NCBI GenBank assembly: GCA_022747635.1
Contig: JAKTNV010000014.1
Span: 11,724,610-11,788,609 of the forward strand
DNA length: 64,000 nucleotides
DNA from: Hetaerina americana
Lineage: Eukaryota; Arthropoda; Insecta; Odonata; Calopterygidae
Reading direction: 5' to 3'
In this document: piece by piece, positions 48,171 through 60,770 of the stretch
Numbering within the stretch: the stretch's first letter is position 1
Layout: each line of letters begins with the position of its first letter
Made by a program: the position numbers and the translations under genes
The notes under the pieces: model-generated
The model's database searches: none
Seen by the model: the letters and a program-made list of their open reading frames with translations, nothing else
What the model was told of the DNA's origin: nothing

Positions 48171-49090
48171 TTTCATCGCAACTGATTATTTGATAATCGC
48201 TAGATTGCATCTGTCGTCTCTGCATTTTTTGTCCTTTTCACAAGAGGGAGTCAAAGCCGTTAGCGTTATGCAGTATTCAGGTTAAATGCATCGCGGCTAC
48301 CTTTGCCACGGTAGATGCATTATGTTACTGCTGTCTCTTTAAGTTAATACAGGTATGATGTGATTTGTCACTGCTACAGATCAGTTGCATGAACCAATTT
48401 TAATACCCGAATAGTTTTCACTGCTATGCGATCAATATTACGTACAACAACGTAAGGATTAAATATTGTGCAGCTTCTGAACGCGCGAATCACCAATTCA
48501 CTCAATTTTCTTCATTTTTCTTTTAAAAGATGTTAAACAATATATTTCATGTGTTTTCTTTTCATAATTATGCTGTTACTCTACAGTGCCACTCATGAGT
48601 ATGCCCGGAAAAATGCTCCCTTACATTTTAAGGCAACTGAGCCTAAATTTATGTTTTCTTAGAGTATGAAATGTATTGCCGTTGTCTGCGTTGGTGTGTC
48701 GCTTCCGGTTGGTCAGGAGGAAGTTGAGTTTTTTAATTTAATTCTAATTTTAAATCTAATTCTTTAAGGAATAGTCTCGCTCCTATATTTTATATTTTTC
48801 ATGTCTTTATGTCAATTTTTTAATGCTCTTATTGAAAATCAGTAGAATTTTGTTGCTAATATTTCGGCAAAAGTTTTTGGAGCTGAAATCGGCGCCTTTA
48901 ATAGAGTCATTTTGCAATGAAATTGAACGAGTATATTCTTTCATTTTTTTCTGAAATAAATTGTTCGAAATCAAATATGAAGCCAGCCAATCCATCGGAT
49001 CAAGGTTTACATACATGACCACTCGCAGAAACAGTCTAACGCAGTGTTGTTTTTTTACGCCGAATCTATATTTAACGCATCATGTGCATC
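48171..49090. other. No gene seen
   Basis: AT-rich sequence, no recognised feature. Confidence 0.6.
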
Positions 49091-49560
49091 GCGTCATAAT
49101 TCTACCCTGTCAGTCAGCTGGGGGAGACGACCTCTCCATTCTCCACCTTGACACTCCACGGTCCGCTCAAGGTGGTGGGGATGAGGCGTGGGTGAAGTCG
49201 CGCGCGAACTCGTGATCCCACCCGGCGAGGGGCGAGCATATGGCGCCGTGTGATTGCATTCCTTGGAACATTTATTCGCCTCCTCCGGGACCGATGACGA
49301 ACTCCCCATCTCCCGGATGATGCAAACCGCGCTTCTTTCCTCGCGCTGAGATTTGAAACAGTCAGAATGATGAATTTCCCTTTCGGTTTTTGCGTTGCAT
49401 TCAAATAATCCCCATCAGTGTGCTGTTCGCCGTCCTCATTGGCCCAGTAATTGAATGCAAAACGTGTATAGACAGCGATCAGTGAGAAGTCGGCGGGAGA
49501 GTGAGCAGCGATGCGGAGATCTAGCGAGGATAAATGGTTGCTCCTCGCTACGACGACTTG
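49090..49560. other. CpG-rich island
   Basis: CpG-dense sequence; frames of 71-96 codons overlap on both strands. No domain recognised. Confidence 0.4.
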
Positions 49561-51000
49561 CCTTTAAAAGCTCATCGGCGCTCCTTTGAATTAGTCCATG
49601 ATAGAATTCAAAGGCTACACATTTCGTATGTGAGAACGGATTGCGCTGTTACATCCCGCCTTTAGGCATAAAAATTTGAGTTAATATATTGTAGCACTGT
49701 GTATTTTGAATTAAATTTTTTCAGTGACAAGGAAAAGATTAAATGCTTTACTGATGTATCCCATTTCGTATAGGTTATATAATTCTGCTTTATAGTAGCG
49801 GAATCAAGGTAAATGGAATTAGTAACTGGATTCCTCGACAAATATTTGGAATTTGATATTGCACATATGCGTATTGTAACAATTTGCGAAAATTATATAG
49901 ACATTTGCTTGAAAAAGTTGTATTTAATGCAGAACATACATTTGTACTGACTAATTGCCTCTGAAACCGATATTTCAACAAATGGTGATGATAAATATCT
50001 GAAAAACTTTCAATTAGTGACTCTCAGGTGAATTTTGAAATTTTTTCTCCAAGTGACTCTTAAACTTCTAGTCTAAGTCAAAAAAATGCTTTAATGCCAT
50101 AATTAAATATGTTTGGATGTTTTTGACAAAAATTTTGAATTTCACATTCCGTATTCTATCTACCAAAGGGCGGATAACGTTAGGTACACCATGTAACAGT
50201 TTACATTTATTTTCATGTTTGCATAGCTCTCTAATGTACCATTTCTATCTATCAAGCGGTCATTAATTTTTTTATCCGTAAGCCAAAGTATTGATAATTA
50301 TCCATTTGGTATCCATTAAGCATCAGTGTAATGTTGAATGATAGCCCCCACAATTATCAGCGCTGATTGAAAGAAAAAGAAGTTTTAGCCACTCTCAAAA
50401 GTATTCTCTTTCATTATGAAGTGTGCTGGTTTTCGTAGCCAAGTATGCCTCTCTATAATCTGAGAAACGGAATTCGCAATTTACGATCATGAGGCAAAGA
50501 AATCATCTGAGCCTCAAACATATCAAAGATGTGGCTACCCGTCGCCATACTCTTGGGAAGATGGGCGATAAATCCTTTGGCGCCCTTTTAAATAAAGAGG
50601 CAACGAGGTAATATCATACCTGTGACGATTACGGGAAACGAACAGATTCTGAGCATAATATATGTGTGCGCGCCCGCGTATGTATTAAGGTGATTATGCC
50701 AATATATATTCCACTATTTTTACTAAGGAGTGAATACAGTAGATTGATCAGTAATTCATTCAGTGTAATTAGGAATTATACCATGGAAATTGAAAATTAG
50801 GCAAAATAGAGGGAAATAATCTGAATTTCGTGTAAATATTAGTGCGTAACTATTTAATAAATGAAGACAGTGATTTTAATCAAACGAGATGATGTTTTCG
50901 AGATTTTGAAAACGGTTCGGCAATCCTGGAGGTGAGGAAGAGAACATTTTCCCCACCTCCCCTTCGGGTAGACCCATCGATGCATCGTAATCACGCGTAT
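49561..51000. other. No gene seen
   Basis: AT-rich sequence with frames no longer than about 63 codons. Confidence 0.6.
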
Positions 51001-51049
51001 CAATCAGAGTGGTGAAATTTCCTGTGAAATCAGCTTTGCCGTTCCATTT

Positions 51050-51510
51050 GAATCGCTATGCGTTACGAGGAAGGATTCACGCTCCAGCTACTTCGCGCGA
51101 TACCTTTATCCGGAGAGCTTCCGCCCCGGGCCACCCTCGAGCCCCTAGGAGGCAGGAGGAGGAACCCTCTGTCACCAAATCCTGTCCGTTCGTCATCCAA
51201 ACTCCCGCCCCAGGCTCTTGGTGGGGCCCCCAAAGAATCGTCCTTCCTTCCTCTGCCCCCTCCCCTCCCCCTGGCCGCCGAAACCACGGTTTCCTTCCAT
51301 TCTAGCTCAATGCCGTCCTTCCTCCCAGCTCTTGCCATTTAACTTTCCCAACTGTCTGCTTCAATCATATTTGCGCGTAGGCTGTCGTTTGCAAATCGGT
51401 TCCGCCAAACTCCTTCCGAATGAACGCAGGAACTCTTTCCTTCCCGCAGAGCCGCGGCTAGGACCGGCTCACAGGCGTCATCTTCCGCTCGGGACCATTT
51501 AATTCTGCGC
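51050..51510. other. GC-rich, C-biased island
   Basis: C-rich on the plus strand, with proline-rich frames on the plus strand and glycine/arginine-rich ones opposite. This is compositional, not coding. Confidence 0.45.
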
Positions 51511-51863
51511 TTCGTCCGTCGTCGGGTTGACGACCTAACTCAACTAAGAAGCATATGCCGACAACTACGAGTATTATCCTTGTTACTTTTAGACAGAGTC
51601 CAAATCTATCAAATTCATTATTTTCCCAGCCATGGGCTATAAGCCTAGCCATTACTTTTGCTTGAAACAGGATCCTGTTGGAAACGCGGGGACCTACTTT
51701 AAAATGTAAAGCACGGAAGCGCCATGTTAACAATTTTCGGGAAAAAATCAACTAAATATTTCACAGAATTATTCATGTTTTTTGAGAGCAGTTAATCTCT
51801 TGAAAGAATATTTCATTTTGAAACATATTTCGGCTCTCCTTCCTTCCCTGCCAGTTCCCATTG

Positions 51864-51924
51864 CCTTCGTTGGTGAGTTGGCGTATGCGTCACTTCGAAA
51901 CATACGCCAGCTCACCGACGAAGG
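51864..51924 (+). ncRNA. 61-nt hairpin, possible small-RNA precursor
   Basis: The arms 51864-51887 and 51901-51924 (24 nt each) are complementary apart from two positions (51871 and 51878). In a plus-strand transcript both become G-U pairs, so the RNA would form an unbroken 24-bp stem with a 13-nt loop. The minus-strand transcript would have two A-C mismatches instead. The size resembles a microRNA precursor, though the stem is short and almost too perfect. The arms match no conserved microRNA that I recall. It might instead be a tiny inverted duplication. Transcription is not shown. Confidence 0.4.
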
Positions 51925-51929
51925 AACAG

Positions 51930-53380
51930 ATATCGGCGAAACTTAGGAAATTTTCGAAGAGTGATTTTTTTCAGGCGAACGACAGACGAAGTGCATTGAG
52001 TCGCAGCGGAGTTCATGGACAGGTACTCGTAACTCGGGTCATGCTTACAATTTCTAATCTACGAACCGTGTTGGGAATGACAATGCTGAATTTTGTACAC
52101 TCATTTGTGAGAATGCCCATCAGTGACCAAAATAAACATCACTCGGTTATGAGTGGCGTCCCCTCCTCAGTTGCGAAGTCATTACCTTCGTTTCTATATA
52201 AGGCATGCGGATTCCATTTCTTTTCAATTATGATAAGTGAAAGGCGATGAGAAGGAAATCTGGTTTGAGTACTTGATCTCGGTGACGATGTCTCTCGACC
52301 CTCTCAGAAAAAAATTCCCCCTGCGGCGTTCGCTTGGAGACCTTGAGATAGTGCACTGCTTCGAGAGAGAGTGCAGTTGTCGGAAATGAGAAGCAAGCTC
52401 GCTATGAATGAACGGTACTTTTAAAGCAAGAGAAAGTTGCTTATGACCTTGATCTCATATAGGTGACTGAGAACGGGTAGAAAAAAATCATACGTTTGCG
52501 TGGTTACCGGAAGGAGACATATCTGCCTGCCTGGCAAGCATTTAAAAAGAGATAAAAAGGAAGGAAAAGTGATTACTCATTGCCCCATCCGATTGGACCA
52601 AGGATACATTTTACAGATTCAGGAGGGTAGTATTTCTCGGAGGCATGAGGTGGAATAATTTTCAGGAATTCACTGATCCTCACAAGAATCGTGCAACTCA
52701 TATTTTACAAATATTATGGAATTGGTATGCCCCTGATTACTCTTTAAACGGACGCAGGATTACGCATTATCACAATTGAGTCATCATCATTCATGAAACG
52801 AAATAAAATATGCGAAAAAGTGTCTTGAGAGAGGATTAAACAGTGAAGTATAATCTGAAAGAATTAAGTGTGATAATCTACCCTGAAAACATGCTATATA
52901 TTTTATTTAACCAATAATTCAATGCTCCCTACGTATCCGCAAATTTGTTGGCATTCATGTAAAGCTATGGGCGAAGAAGATTTCTTATCCGCAGATTAAT
53001 ATTTTAAACCTCATAAAATTATTATATGTAATTATTGAGTTGAGAAATGCTTTAAAAAATTGAATTCAATTGATTAAATAGTTGATTTCACCGATTGCCA
53101 TTTCTTAGTGTGCTGAACTTTTGGAAGGGACGACAGAAAAACTCGCCTTGGCAGCTTTGTAAGGAGACTGAAGGAGTAAGAGTGAGACGGCCAAGGAAAC
53201 GGCCGTGAGTCAGGAGATGTTTGATTGAATTGGATGTGTCACTTGCCATACTTCATGGCAGTAACTATCTTAATGCATTCTGATGGACGCAGTAGCGAGA
53301 GGTCACAATTGCGATATGCGTTCCCTTAGTTTTAAAATTGCTGACTGCGCCCGTGTTACGTCCACCATGCTTTTCTTGAT

Positions 53381-53383
<3 letters not shown>
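51930..53383. other. No gene seen
   Basis: Mixed to AT-rich sequence. The 129-codon plus-strand frame starting before the hairpin (51861-52250) has no recognisable domain and is not called. Confidence 0.5.
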
Positions 53384-53442
<59 letters not shown>

Positions 53443-53508
53443 CATACATACATATATGTGTGTATATATATACATACATACATACACACACACACGCACG
53501 CACGCACT
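53384..53508. repeat. Compound microsatellite
   Basis: (AT)n from 53384 to about 53438 is followed by (TACA)n, (TG/TA), another (TACA)n, (AC)n and (GCAC)n to 53508. Frames crossing it are artefacts. Confidence 0.95.
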
Positions 53509-53802
53509 GACATATATGTATCTTTAGAAATTTTAAAGTTTTCACGCCTATTGCGCTCAATTTTTTTTATCCTTCTCGTAAGGCATTTGATTGGCAATAA
53601 GTTAGACGGCCCTGGTGGCCGAACTAAGAGAATTTCTTCATTGCAAACCCTATACGTCTGGAAGTATATTTGAAAAAATTATATCAACAATTCTTTATCT
53701 TGGTAATCCTAGCATCAGAGAAATTTAAGATATGCTTATTTGTATTGTTAATCTAGATCCCTTTATGCATAAGATAAGGAAAGTTTGGAGGTTTTCCAGT
53801 CA

Positions 53803-53838
53803 AATCATTTTATACTATATATTAATCATTTTATACTA
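53803..53838. repeat. Short tandem duplication
   Basis: AATCATTTTATACTA occurs at 53803-53817 and again at 53824-53838. Confidence 0.7.
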
Positions 53839-53959
53839 GTATATCACCTTGCAAAGAAAGGTTACTCAACATAGTACTTCGAACTTTTAAATGGCAAATT
53901 AAAAAGTTATATGTTATAACTATTTGGGAATGTTTCATCCGCCTCCATCTGACAATCAA

Positions 53960-54350
53960 TGGCTACTCCATTCTTATTTTTGTTTAACCAAGGAAGGTTA
54001 ATGTTGGAACATTTTAGGACTGCATTACGCATCCTTATAAACTTTTCAAACTACTCTGCCCAATATAAACAACTTTTACTGAGCTGTATTGCATTCTTTA
54101 ACTCATACACTCCACCCCACTTCCTGCCCTCCAAATTGAATAATTATTTTATTCCTATTCCGTCCTTACCCACCTTTTTATTTTAACACGTATTCAACAT
54201 CCTGCTCCTCTCTACGTATGCCTCCTCTGCCCAGTTTGTCGTCCTACGTCGAGTTTCGTATTCGTCCCCTTCATCCTTCTGTCTTCTTCCTTCACGTTCC
54301 TTTGTTCGTCTACCTCTCTTCATTTTTTTTCTACGAGCTTCCCATTAAGT
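53960..54350 (-). pseudogene. Possible LINE-A fragment
   Basis: The minus strand contains GRNRNKIIIQ and, with a frame change, YELKNAIQLSK. This order resembles the GRKR...ELKxxAQ tail of LINE-A, and the plus strand has the same C/T-rich texture as the 1.1- and 30.2-kb copies. Agreement is weak and could be chance. Confidence 0.3.
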
Positions 54351-54479
54351 TAGTTACTTTGCGGAGTTGAGAGCTCATTTGAACATTGTGACATGGTGTT
54401 CCTTAAGTTTGCCTTCGACGGCTTACGCGTCTTAATATCAGTAGATTTTGAAGGGGTATTATTTTTTAGATGTGTGGAT

Positions 54480-55200
54480 TCAGCATTTCCCCTTCTTGAC
54501 TGGAGAAGGGATTCGCCTCCCCACCCAACGCTTCCCAGCTCCCGGGAGACCGTCGTCGCGGGCGCGGAGTGATTCTTTCCGAGATTCCTGTGATGGTATT
54601 CAAGTACTTCCCAGATAGCATTATTTTTCGGATGCGTTAATTTGCCGTCTCGGGCGATAAGTGAGAAAGATAAATATCGAAATGGAAAAGGGCATCCGCT
54701 GTCGGTGGGAATCAAACAGAAGCTCCCGAAATAAAACACACGCACAAGAGATCCTCAAGGGCTCAAGCCGTTCCCTCTCTCTCTTACTCTCTTCTTTTTC
54801 CGTCCTCTTCCTTTCCCTTCTCCTCTGCGGCCCTCTTGATCTAGGAGGGCGATAAATTCGGGGAAATATTCCCTCCCCCCGTCGCCCTCGCATTTGAATG
54901 GAGACGGTTGGAGAGCTTGGTGTATTAGAACAAAAAAATAACCGCCTAGAACTCCATCACTATGTTTTTCTTTCTTTTTTTTGGACGGTACTCTTAAGAG
55001 GGAATCTAGAACGAGGCGTGAAGGTTTCCATGATGAGAGGATGGTTGCGGAAGGACCCAGGACGCCGATGGAAGGCATGAGCACCCTCTCCAACCCTTCT
55101 CATTTGAATCTCCAAACTTGCCTGCCCTTATTCGTGTTCCCTTCTCTCCCAAAAGGTTCATGTAAATGCATCGCGGGCGGTTTTCCCCTCCCAGTCATTA
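54480..55200. other. GC-richer region with C/T tract
   Basis: A pyrimidine-rich run at 54765-54835 lies between CpG-richer flanks. Frames up to 131 codons overlap on both strands. No domain recognised. Confidence 0.4.
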
Positions 55201-56105
55201 TTGAAATGAATTACGTCCGACAGACACTGGACTGACCTTAAGGGTCTACTAAAGACCTGCCTAAAGACAACAGGAATACAGATGGAAAACCCTACCACAC
55301 TGTAGGAATCCAAGGGACTGGGTATGTGGGACTCAGGGGATTTCGATTAAAGGAAGATGGTTGGAGACATTGTATTTCAATAAACGCAGCTGTGGATTTA
55401 ATTCCATTTGTATAAATTATATTGTCTTCTTTATTTCTTAAATTCACTTCCGAATTCCACTATGTAAGGACGTCATGAGTAGATTTTGAAAGAAACCCCA
55501 CCATAAATGTAGAACTTCTCCAAAAATGAAACATTAGTTGGCGTGACTTTTTAGAAGCTTTTTTTGCGAATCAATAGAAAAAAATTGTTAATGAATCCAC
55601 TTCCAATTCTATTTTTCGTCTCCTTTGTTACGACACATTGGATCTGGTCTGATAATGATACTACTTGTCCTCCGTATGGTCGCGGAATTGTAGCTCTTGA
55701 TTTTTTTTAGATACTAAAAGTTTTCTGATTATTTATCAGAATTTATTTTTTCCAAGATTAAAAAATGGAATTTGTCGCATTAAAACTATATGAATCATCC
55801 ACAGGCACTTAATAGCAGGCTTTGGCCGACAATATCGTTCTTTTTTAATAAATTAACGGCTATGAGGCATGATGCCATGTCAACCCTCCAGAGTATATTT
55901 TATTTAAAAAATATTGCTTAACGTATATTCACACATTTTATTTGTGCAGGTTATTCTCTTAGTAGTGCCAATTATTCATTGGCGCTAGTCATTGTAAGGT
56001 TTCTCGGTTTACCTTGTCTATGATTGAAAAAAAATTGGCTTTAGTGTTTTATGGCGGAGAATATAAACTTTGTATATAGTATTTTAATCAATTACAACAA
56101 CCTCG
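55201..56105. other. No gene seen
   Basis: AT-rich sequence without recognised features. Confidence 0.6.
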
Positions 56106-56109
56106 TTGG

Positions 56110-56328
56110 AGAAGAATGGAAAAAGTAGAAATGGACGGGAAGGAGAAAAAAGGGATTACTCGGCATGGTGAGGAAGAAGAGAGGGAGACTGGTTGGGTGG
56201 AATCCTATGGAGACCGAAAAGGTGACATTTTGATCAGCGATAGAATGTTGAAGACACTGATAGAGGATGTTGGTCACGCGAGGAAAAGGGGAGAGAATAG
56301 ACAAATTGAACGGAATGAACGGAGGTAG
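56110..56328 (+). pseudogene. Possible LINE tail (LINE-A-like)
   Basis: The plus-strand frame ends with GDILISDRMLKTLIED, then ARKRGENRQIERNERR. This reads like an eroded GHILRHDxLLKTLIEGxxEGKRGRGRxR block, the post-reverse-transcriptase motif seen in LINE-A, here in the opposite orientation to the other copies. The upstream half (a glutamate/lysine-rich stretch) is not recognisable. Confidence 0.4.
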
Positions 56329-56329
56329 A

Positions 56330-57540
56330 TAGTAAACTGAATTGAAGGAGTGTTATAATTGAAGTGGTGTGTCACGTTGCGTCGTGTTAGGTTAGGTTGA
56401 ACAGTGTAGCAGTTATTATTTAATGTCCAGTAAAAATATAAGATAACCGGTAAAAGAGGTTTATTAATCATAATAAAAACTCGTTGGTGTCAAATAATTA
56501 GCATTAATTAAGGTAATAATAGTATGTTTTTCTTTCATGTCACTGTTGGCGAAGAAAGGGCTTAACGCACAACATCAATGACCGCGGCTTGACTTCAACA
56601 AGGGTATCTTCGGTTAAGGATGTGATCTCGATGCGGATCTCGAAGACTCATCCGGTTAACTTTCCATTATTCTGTACTGCAAGATATTCCATTTAGAAAT
56701 TATTTTACTTTAAAACGCGTCGAGTGACTGATAGTTAATGATTCCGCCCAGTCTGCCTATACTACTAATTGTTTGGTGCATATTATTACTTATGTTTTAA
56801 ATGTGAACGTTTTTATGAAGTACCACTATCGCGCAAATATTTTCGCCCCATAGAAATGAAATCAGCCGAAAGTATCCGATTACCTAATAACCTACAAAAA
56901 TACCTACCTAAAAATACCCCTAATTTGAAAAAGACAACTTTATACTTATGTTTCAAGCATATCCTAAATTGGAATTGTTTGAATTATTTTGAAATGCTGA
57001 TGCAACGAAAAAGGTAACGATATTAAGTACGGTGAAGCTATACAATTGCGAAAATCTGTTAAGCCGTGATCCTTCTTTTGAACTTAAAGAATTGTTTTGG
57101 ACACCCAGTTTATGATCTAAAATTCTGTTTACACACATAAAAATCATCTCGTAGATTCGGCTCGAAGACTCGGCTGTTACGTGAGGCATAAATACAAGAT
57201 AAATAAATACACTTGTGTGTGCAGTGTGTCGTTCAACTGTGAATTTGCAACTCATTTCACTAGACAGATCTCTTAAAACAACTTGTCTCGTATTATTTTA
57301 ATTACGATTATCCATGCTATCGTATAATCTGTCGAATCACACCTTTTTCTTTAGTACCTGGCAGACGCGGGATCTGGAAGTGTAGGTAACCCAATGTAAA
57401 TTCACGCGTATAAAGTGATGTCGATTTTGACCGCCAACTTGCTTAGTCTGTTGGTTCGTGCATTTACCATCTAGGGCGTTGACTCGAATGCCTCCTATGG
57501 AGAATTGCCGTGCTCCTCTATCATTTGACGTATTCTCTTC
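56330..57540. other. No gene seen
   Basis: AT-rich. GTTAGGTTAGGTTG at about 56386-56399 gives two units of the insect telomere motif, too few to mean anything. Confidence 0.55.
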
Positions 57541-58383
57541 GTCACGATTTACGGTGCGGCATCGACAAAGCCGTACCTAAAACGTAGATACAACTATAAA
57601 TTTCTACACGAAAATAGCTCATTATGGCATGAGCCGAGTCCCCGGGTATCTGGAACCTAGCCTTCCGACGAGAGAAGGGGCGAAAGAGTGGTTGATGCGG
57701 CCGAAGAACAAATAGTAAAGCGCGAATGTCGGTGCTGGACCCATAAATTTCGCTCCAGCCGATTTCCACTGGACGCTGGAAGTTCCTTCTCTCACCCACT
57801 CCTCCCCAAGGCCTCTCCGCCGATCCTCGTCTTGCGGGGTCTTCTCCCGCCGACACCCCTCCCCCCTCAAACCCCGAACAGCCTCCTCCCAAACCCTCCC
57901 CTCCGCGTCACCCCTACCCATTCCCTTTCATTCCCGCCCACCAGCTTCCCCTTCGACGGCGCGAGGTTAAATCTCTCCCTTAACCCTTCACCGAGGGCTC
58001 GGTGTACTCTTTTTATTTCTCCCATATTCCCCATAAATGTTTCCCACTCCCCCACTTCCTCAACATCAACCCTTTCCCTTCCATTCCTTTCAGAACCCCT
58101 TCAAACATACACCCACTTTATATAAAGCCTTCCACTCATTTGGTTCGTGACTACGACGCTTGACCGTATAAGTTTGTGAGTTGATTCGTTTTTTTTCTTC
58201 CCGGGAGGAAGAGGGAACACTACTACTGGCAGAGGAGGGAGCTGTATCTTTTCTCTCGCCCTCTTTTATTTATTTCCGTATCTCTCTTTTTCTGCTTCAC
58301 TCCCACTCTTTCCCCAGTGGTGCTCGTGTTCCTCCAGCGCACTTCCCTCCCACGCTTCCTTCCTCTACCCTCCCCCAATCACT

Positions 58384-58419
<36 letters not shown>

Positions 58420-58860
58420 CGCGCACACCTCCCCGCCGCTCCCCCATCGTCGGTATGCGTACTTACCACCCCAGCTAGGCGGGTGGGTACCTCTTGCGCC
58501 TGGAGGGTCCTCCCGATCGCCGCTGGGCTCACTTCCTCCTCTTCCACCTCCCCCCAATCACGGAATACAATCGATTCGTTATGAAAAGCGTTCGAGTGAG
58601 ATGGGAGGGGAGCGGGGAGGAGGCATGCACGGGCGGGGGGAGGAGGATTGAAAGAAAATCGTCTGGGAGCAGTGGCGATGCCGTCAGCGGAGAGATGGAG
58701 TGGAAGAAGGAACCGGGGTTGCGGCGTGTAGGGCACGCCTTGCCCGGCGTCGTCCGACCAGAGACCCAGCTCCAATTGGGCGATTTTAAACGTAAACATC
58801 GAAACGGAATCAATGCGTACCCATTTTGTGAAATACGTCGGCTGTTCATCCTGTATCAAT
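57540..58860. other. Long GC-rich, pyrimidine-biased island with (AC)n
   Basis: C/T-dominated stretches (57780-58120 and 58240-58440) flank an (AC)n microsatellite (58386-58420). CpG-rich sequence follows to 58860. The 145-, 156- and 180-codon frames here are proline-, serine- and histidine/threonine-rich translations of the repeats and overlap on both strands. No gene is supported. Confidence 0.55.
58386..58420. repeat. (AC)n microsatellite
   Basis: About 17 AC units with one AAAC interruption. Confidence 0.95.
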
Positions 58861-59670
58861 GAAAATAGGATGAGATTACAACTTTCATCCGCAACGATTT
58901 CAATCAATCATTGTCCAGGGTTTAGCAGACATATTCATATCACGGGTAGATAACGAGAATTCCATGAGCAGCGGTCTACTATCCACGTGACACAGCATTA
59001 ATATCACCCAAATAGGAGCTTATTTGTGCTCATTGCTGTGCTTGATGATTCATCGCTGACCTGGCGGGACCCTCGGCGATTAAACTAATGGGCACAGAAT
59101 CGAATACCAATGGGGACAACAATTTTCTATTTCTTTCCTTAAGGAATACGAGGGTTATGATATTATATAGCCCGAACCGTGGCAACACGCAAGTTCGAAA
59201 AAACATTCCCAGGTACTGCATAATGTGGAGATGATAGTAGTTCTATCTTTGCCCACTGACTGCATCGTAGATATGTGCATCGGTGACGTATCTCAACGAC
59301 CTCCTTTAGCAGCCGTATTACTCGCACATGCTTTAGCGTAGTCGTCGTCTCAACTCGGTAACACAGCATGATGTTAATATAAACTTAGAAATCAATGACG
59401 TCAAAAACCCACCTTACAGATCTGAAAATATCGAGAATCGGTGAAGAACAATAAAAAAATAATCTTGCACTTCACCAATTAATTCCCAAAAGTAGCCATT
59501 CCGAAGAAAGCAAGGACAGATGTGGTCATTTTTATAAGTATCGCATGAAATGTCGGTAATTTAGGTAAAGTAGTATGAAGATGGGAGAGAAAGCAGACAT
59601 GGTTCGGAATGTACATATGTAAGAAAGCAATAACATTTTCCTTACCTGACATGGTTAACAGCTTGAGAAC
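58861..59670. other. No gene seen
   Basis: Mixed sequence with short frames only. Confidence 0.55.
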
Positions 59671-59843
59671 TAATAAATGAAAAAGAAACACTTTGTTCCA
59701 ATCCACCAATTTATAATAAATGAAAAAGAAACACTTTGTTCCAATCCACCAATTTATTACAGGTACGACTAGTTTCGACGCTACGGCGTCATCCTTATTA
59801 TAAATTGGTGGATTGGAACAAAGTGTTTCTTTTTCATTTATTA
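59671..59843 (-). mobile_element. Penelope-like foldback remnant
   Basis: A 43-bp unit beginning TAATAAATGAAAAAGAAACA occurs at 59671-59713, again without a change at 59714-59756, and inverted without a change at 59801-59843. The 44-bp centre holds a decayed hammerhead ribozyme motif on the minus strand. Hammerheads with a minimal stem III are a known hallmark of the terminal repeats of Penelope-like retroelements, so this is most likely a rearranged terminal repeat from such an element. No reverse transcriptase or GIY-YIG domain is present in the window. The identity of the three arms implies recent duplication. Confidence 0.7.
59766..59798 (-). ncRNA. Decayed hammerhead ribozyme motif
   Basis: On the minus strand the order is AUAAGGA (where CUGANGA is required; two core bases differ), U, stem II GACGC-CGUA-GCGUC (59790-59777, perfect 5 bp), GAA, then the palindromic stem III ACUAGU (59773-59768), then C at 59767, the expected cleavage position. 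Stem III has no room for a loop in one molecule, so it could pair only between two molecules, as in minimal dimeric hammerheads. With C3 and G5 altered the motif should not cleave. Confidence 0.65.
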
Positions 59844-59849
59844 AAATGA

Positions 59850-60770
59850 ACTTCCACAAAGTTGAGGCTGAAACTATTGAACTAAGCTTGAGAACTGTTG
59901 ATTCACGCGTAGAGAAAAAACATGTGTTAAAAAAGAATGCGTATGACATTAACTTAAAGCAGCTTTAGTTTCCAGAAACTGATTTGGACTCCAGATGCAT
60001 CTTAATTGGTCATGAAGTATGGTTACCATCCTAATCGGTGAACTCACTGTCGCACAAGTAGTATTACCCCTTCAGGATTGTCGCGAGGAATAAAAAAATT
60101 CCTCACCCTTGTCGTTAGAATCCCAGTCATTATGACGATGGGATAGCTCTCCTGGATAAATTTGTTGCGTGTTTCTTGGTGTAGTGTCGTGTTGTAAATG
60201 TTACTTTCATTGGAAGGATTACTGTCTTGCTAGACTGATTGCAGATAGGTGAAGCAACATATAATTCATTGATATATCGTACTTTTGTTCACAATGTATT
60301 AATATCTCTGTAAGGTTTCAATCAATGTATTTCAGTCAACATAATTTTGTATAATTGAAGGTAGTGATCATGGCGAACGGTGAATTTGCACGCACGGTTG
60401 TTCTTCAAGGCGAATTGAAATAAATATCACTGTGATAACGCTAATCATATTCGTTCCAGAGTGGGTGATTAGACGAAATTTGCACTCCTTTTGAATAATA
60501 TACGATAGGACTTCAGCATGTCGATGTAGATGATATGCTCAAAATATCCCCCCCCCCGCCTTATATTCTCAAATCCTTTATTTTTTATTGTGTTGAAGGT
60601 CGATTCTGAAAATAAATTGTCCACAGCCAAAATTTACATCGTAGCATAGCATTTACATATTTAATTGATTGACGGCTCGGCGTCGCATTTGTACGTCGCA
60701 GTCGATGCATATAACTGCCAAACTTGAGAAATATTGAGCCCGTCCTCCTTAGCATTGGAAACCGGCCGTC
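59850..60770. other. No gene seen
   Basis: AT-rich sequence with a C homopolymer at 60548-60557. Confidence 0.6.

Noticed and set aside
51861..52250. 129-codon plus-strand frame
   Set aside because: No recognisable domain, and it begins inside the 51.9-kb hairpin; the hairpin is the stronger signal.
53265..53673. Several frames of 71-110 codons
   Set aside because: They translate the compound microsatellite (YIYIYI and THTHTH peptides).
56386..56399. Interstitial telomere (TTAGG) repeat
   Set aside because: Only two units plus a partial one; expected by chance in AT-rich DNA of this length.
58181..58907. 156- and 180-codon frames on opposite strands
   Set aside because: They overlap each other and both cross the (AC)n microsatellite, giving HTHTHT-type or VCVCVC-type peptides.
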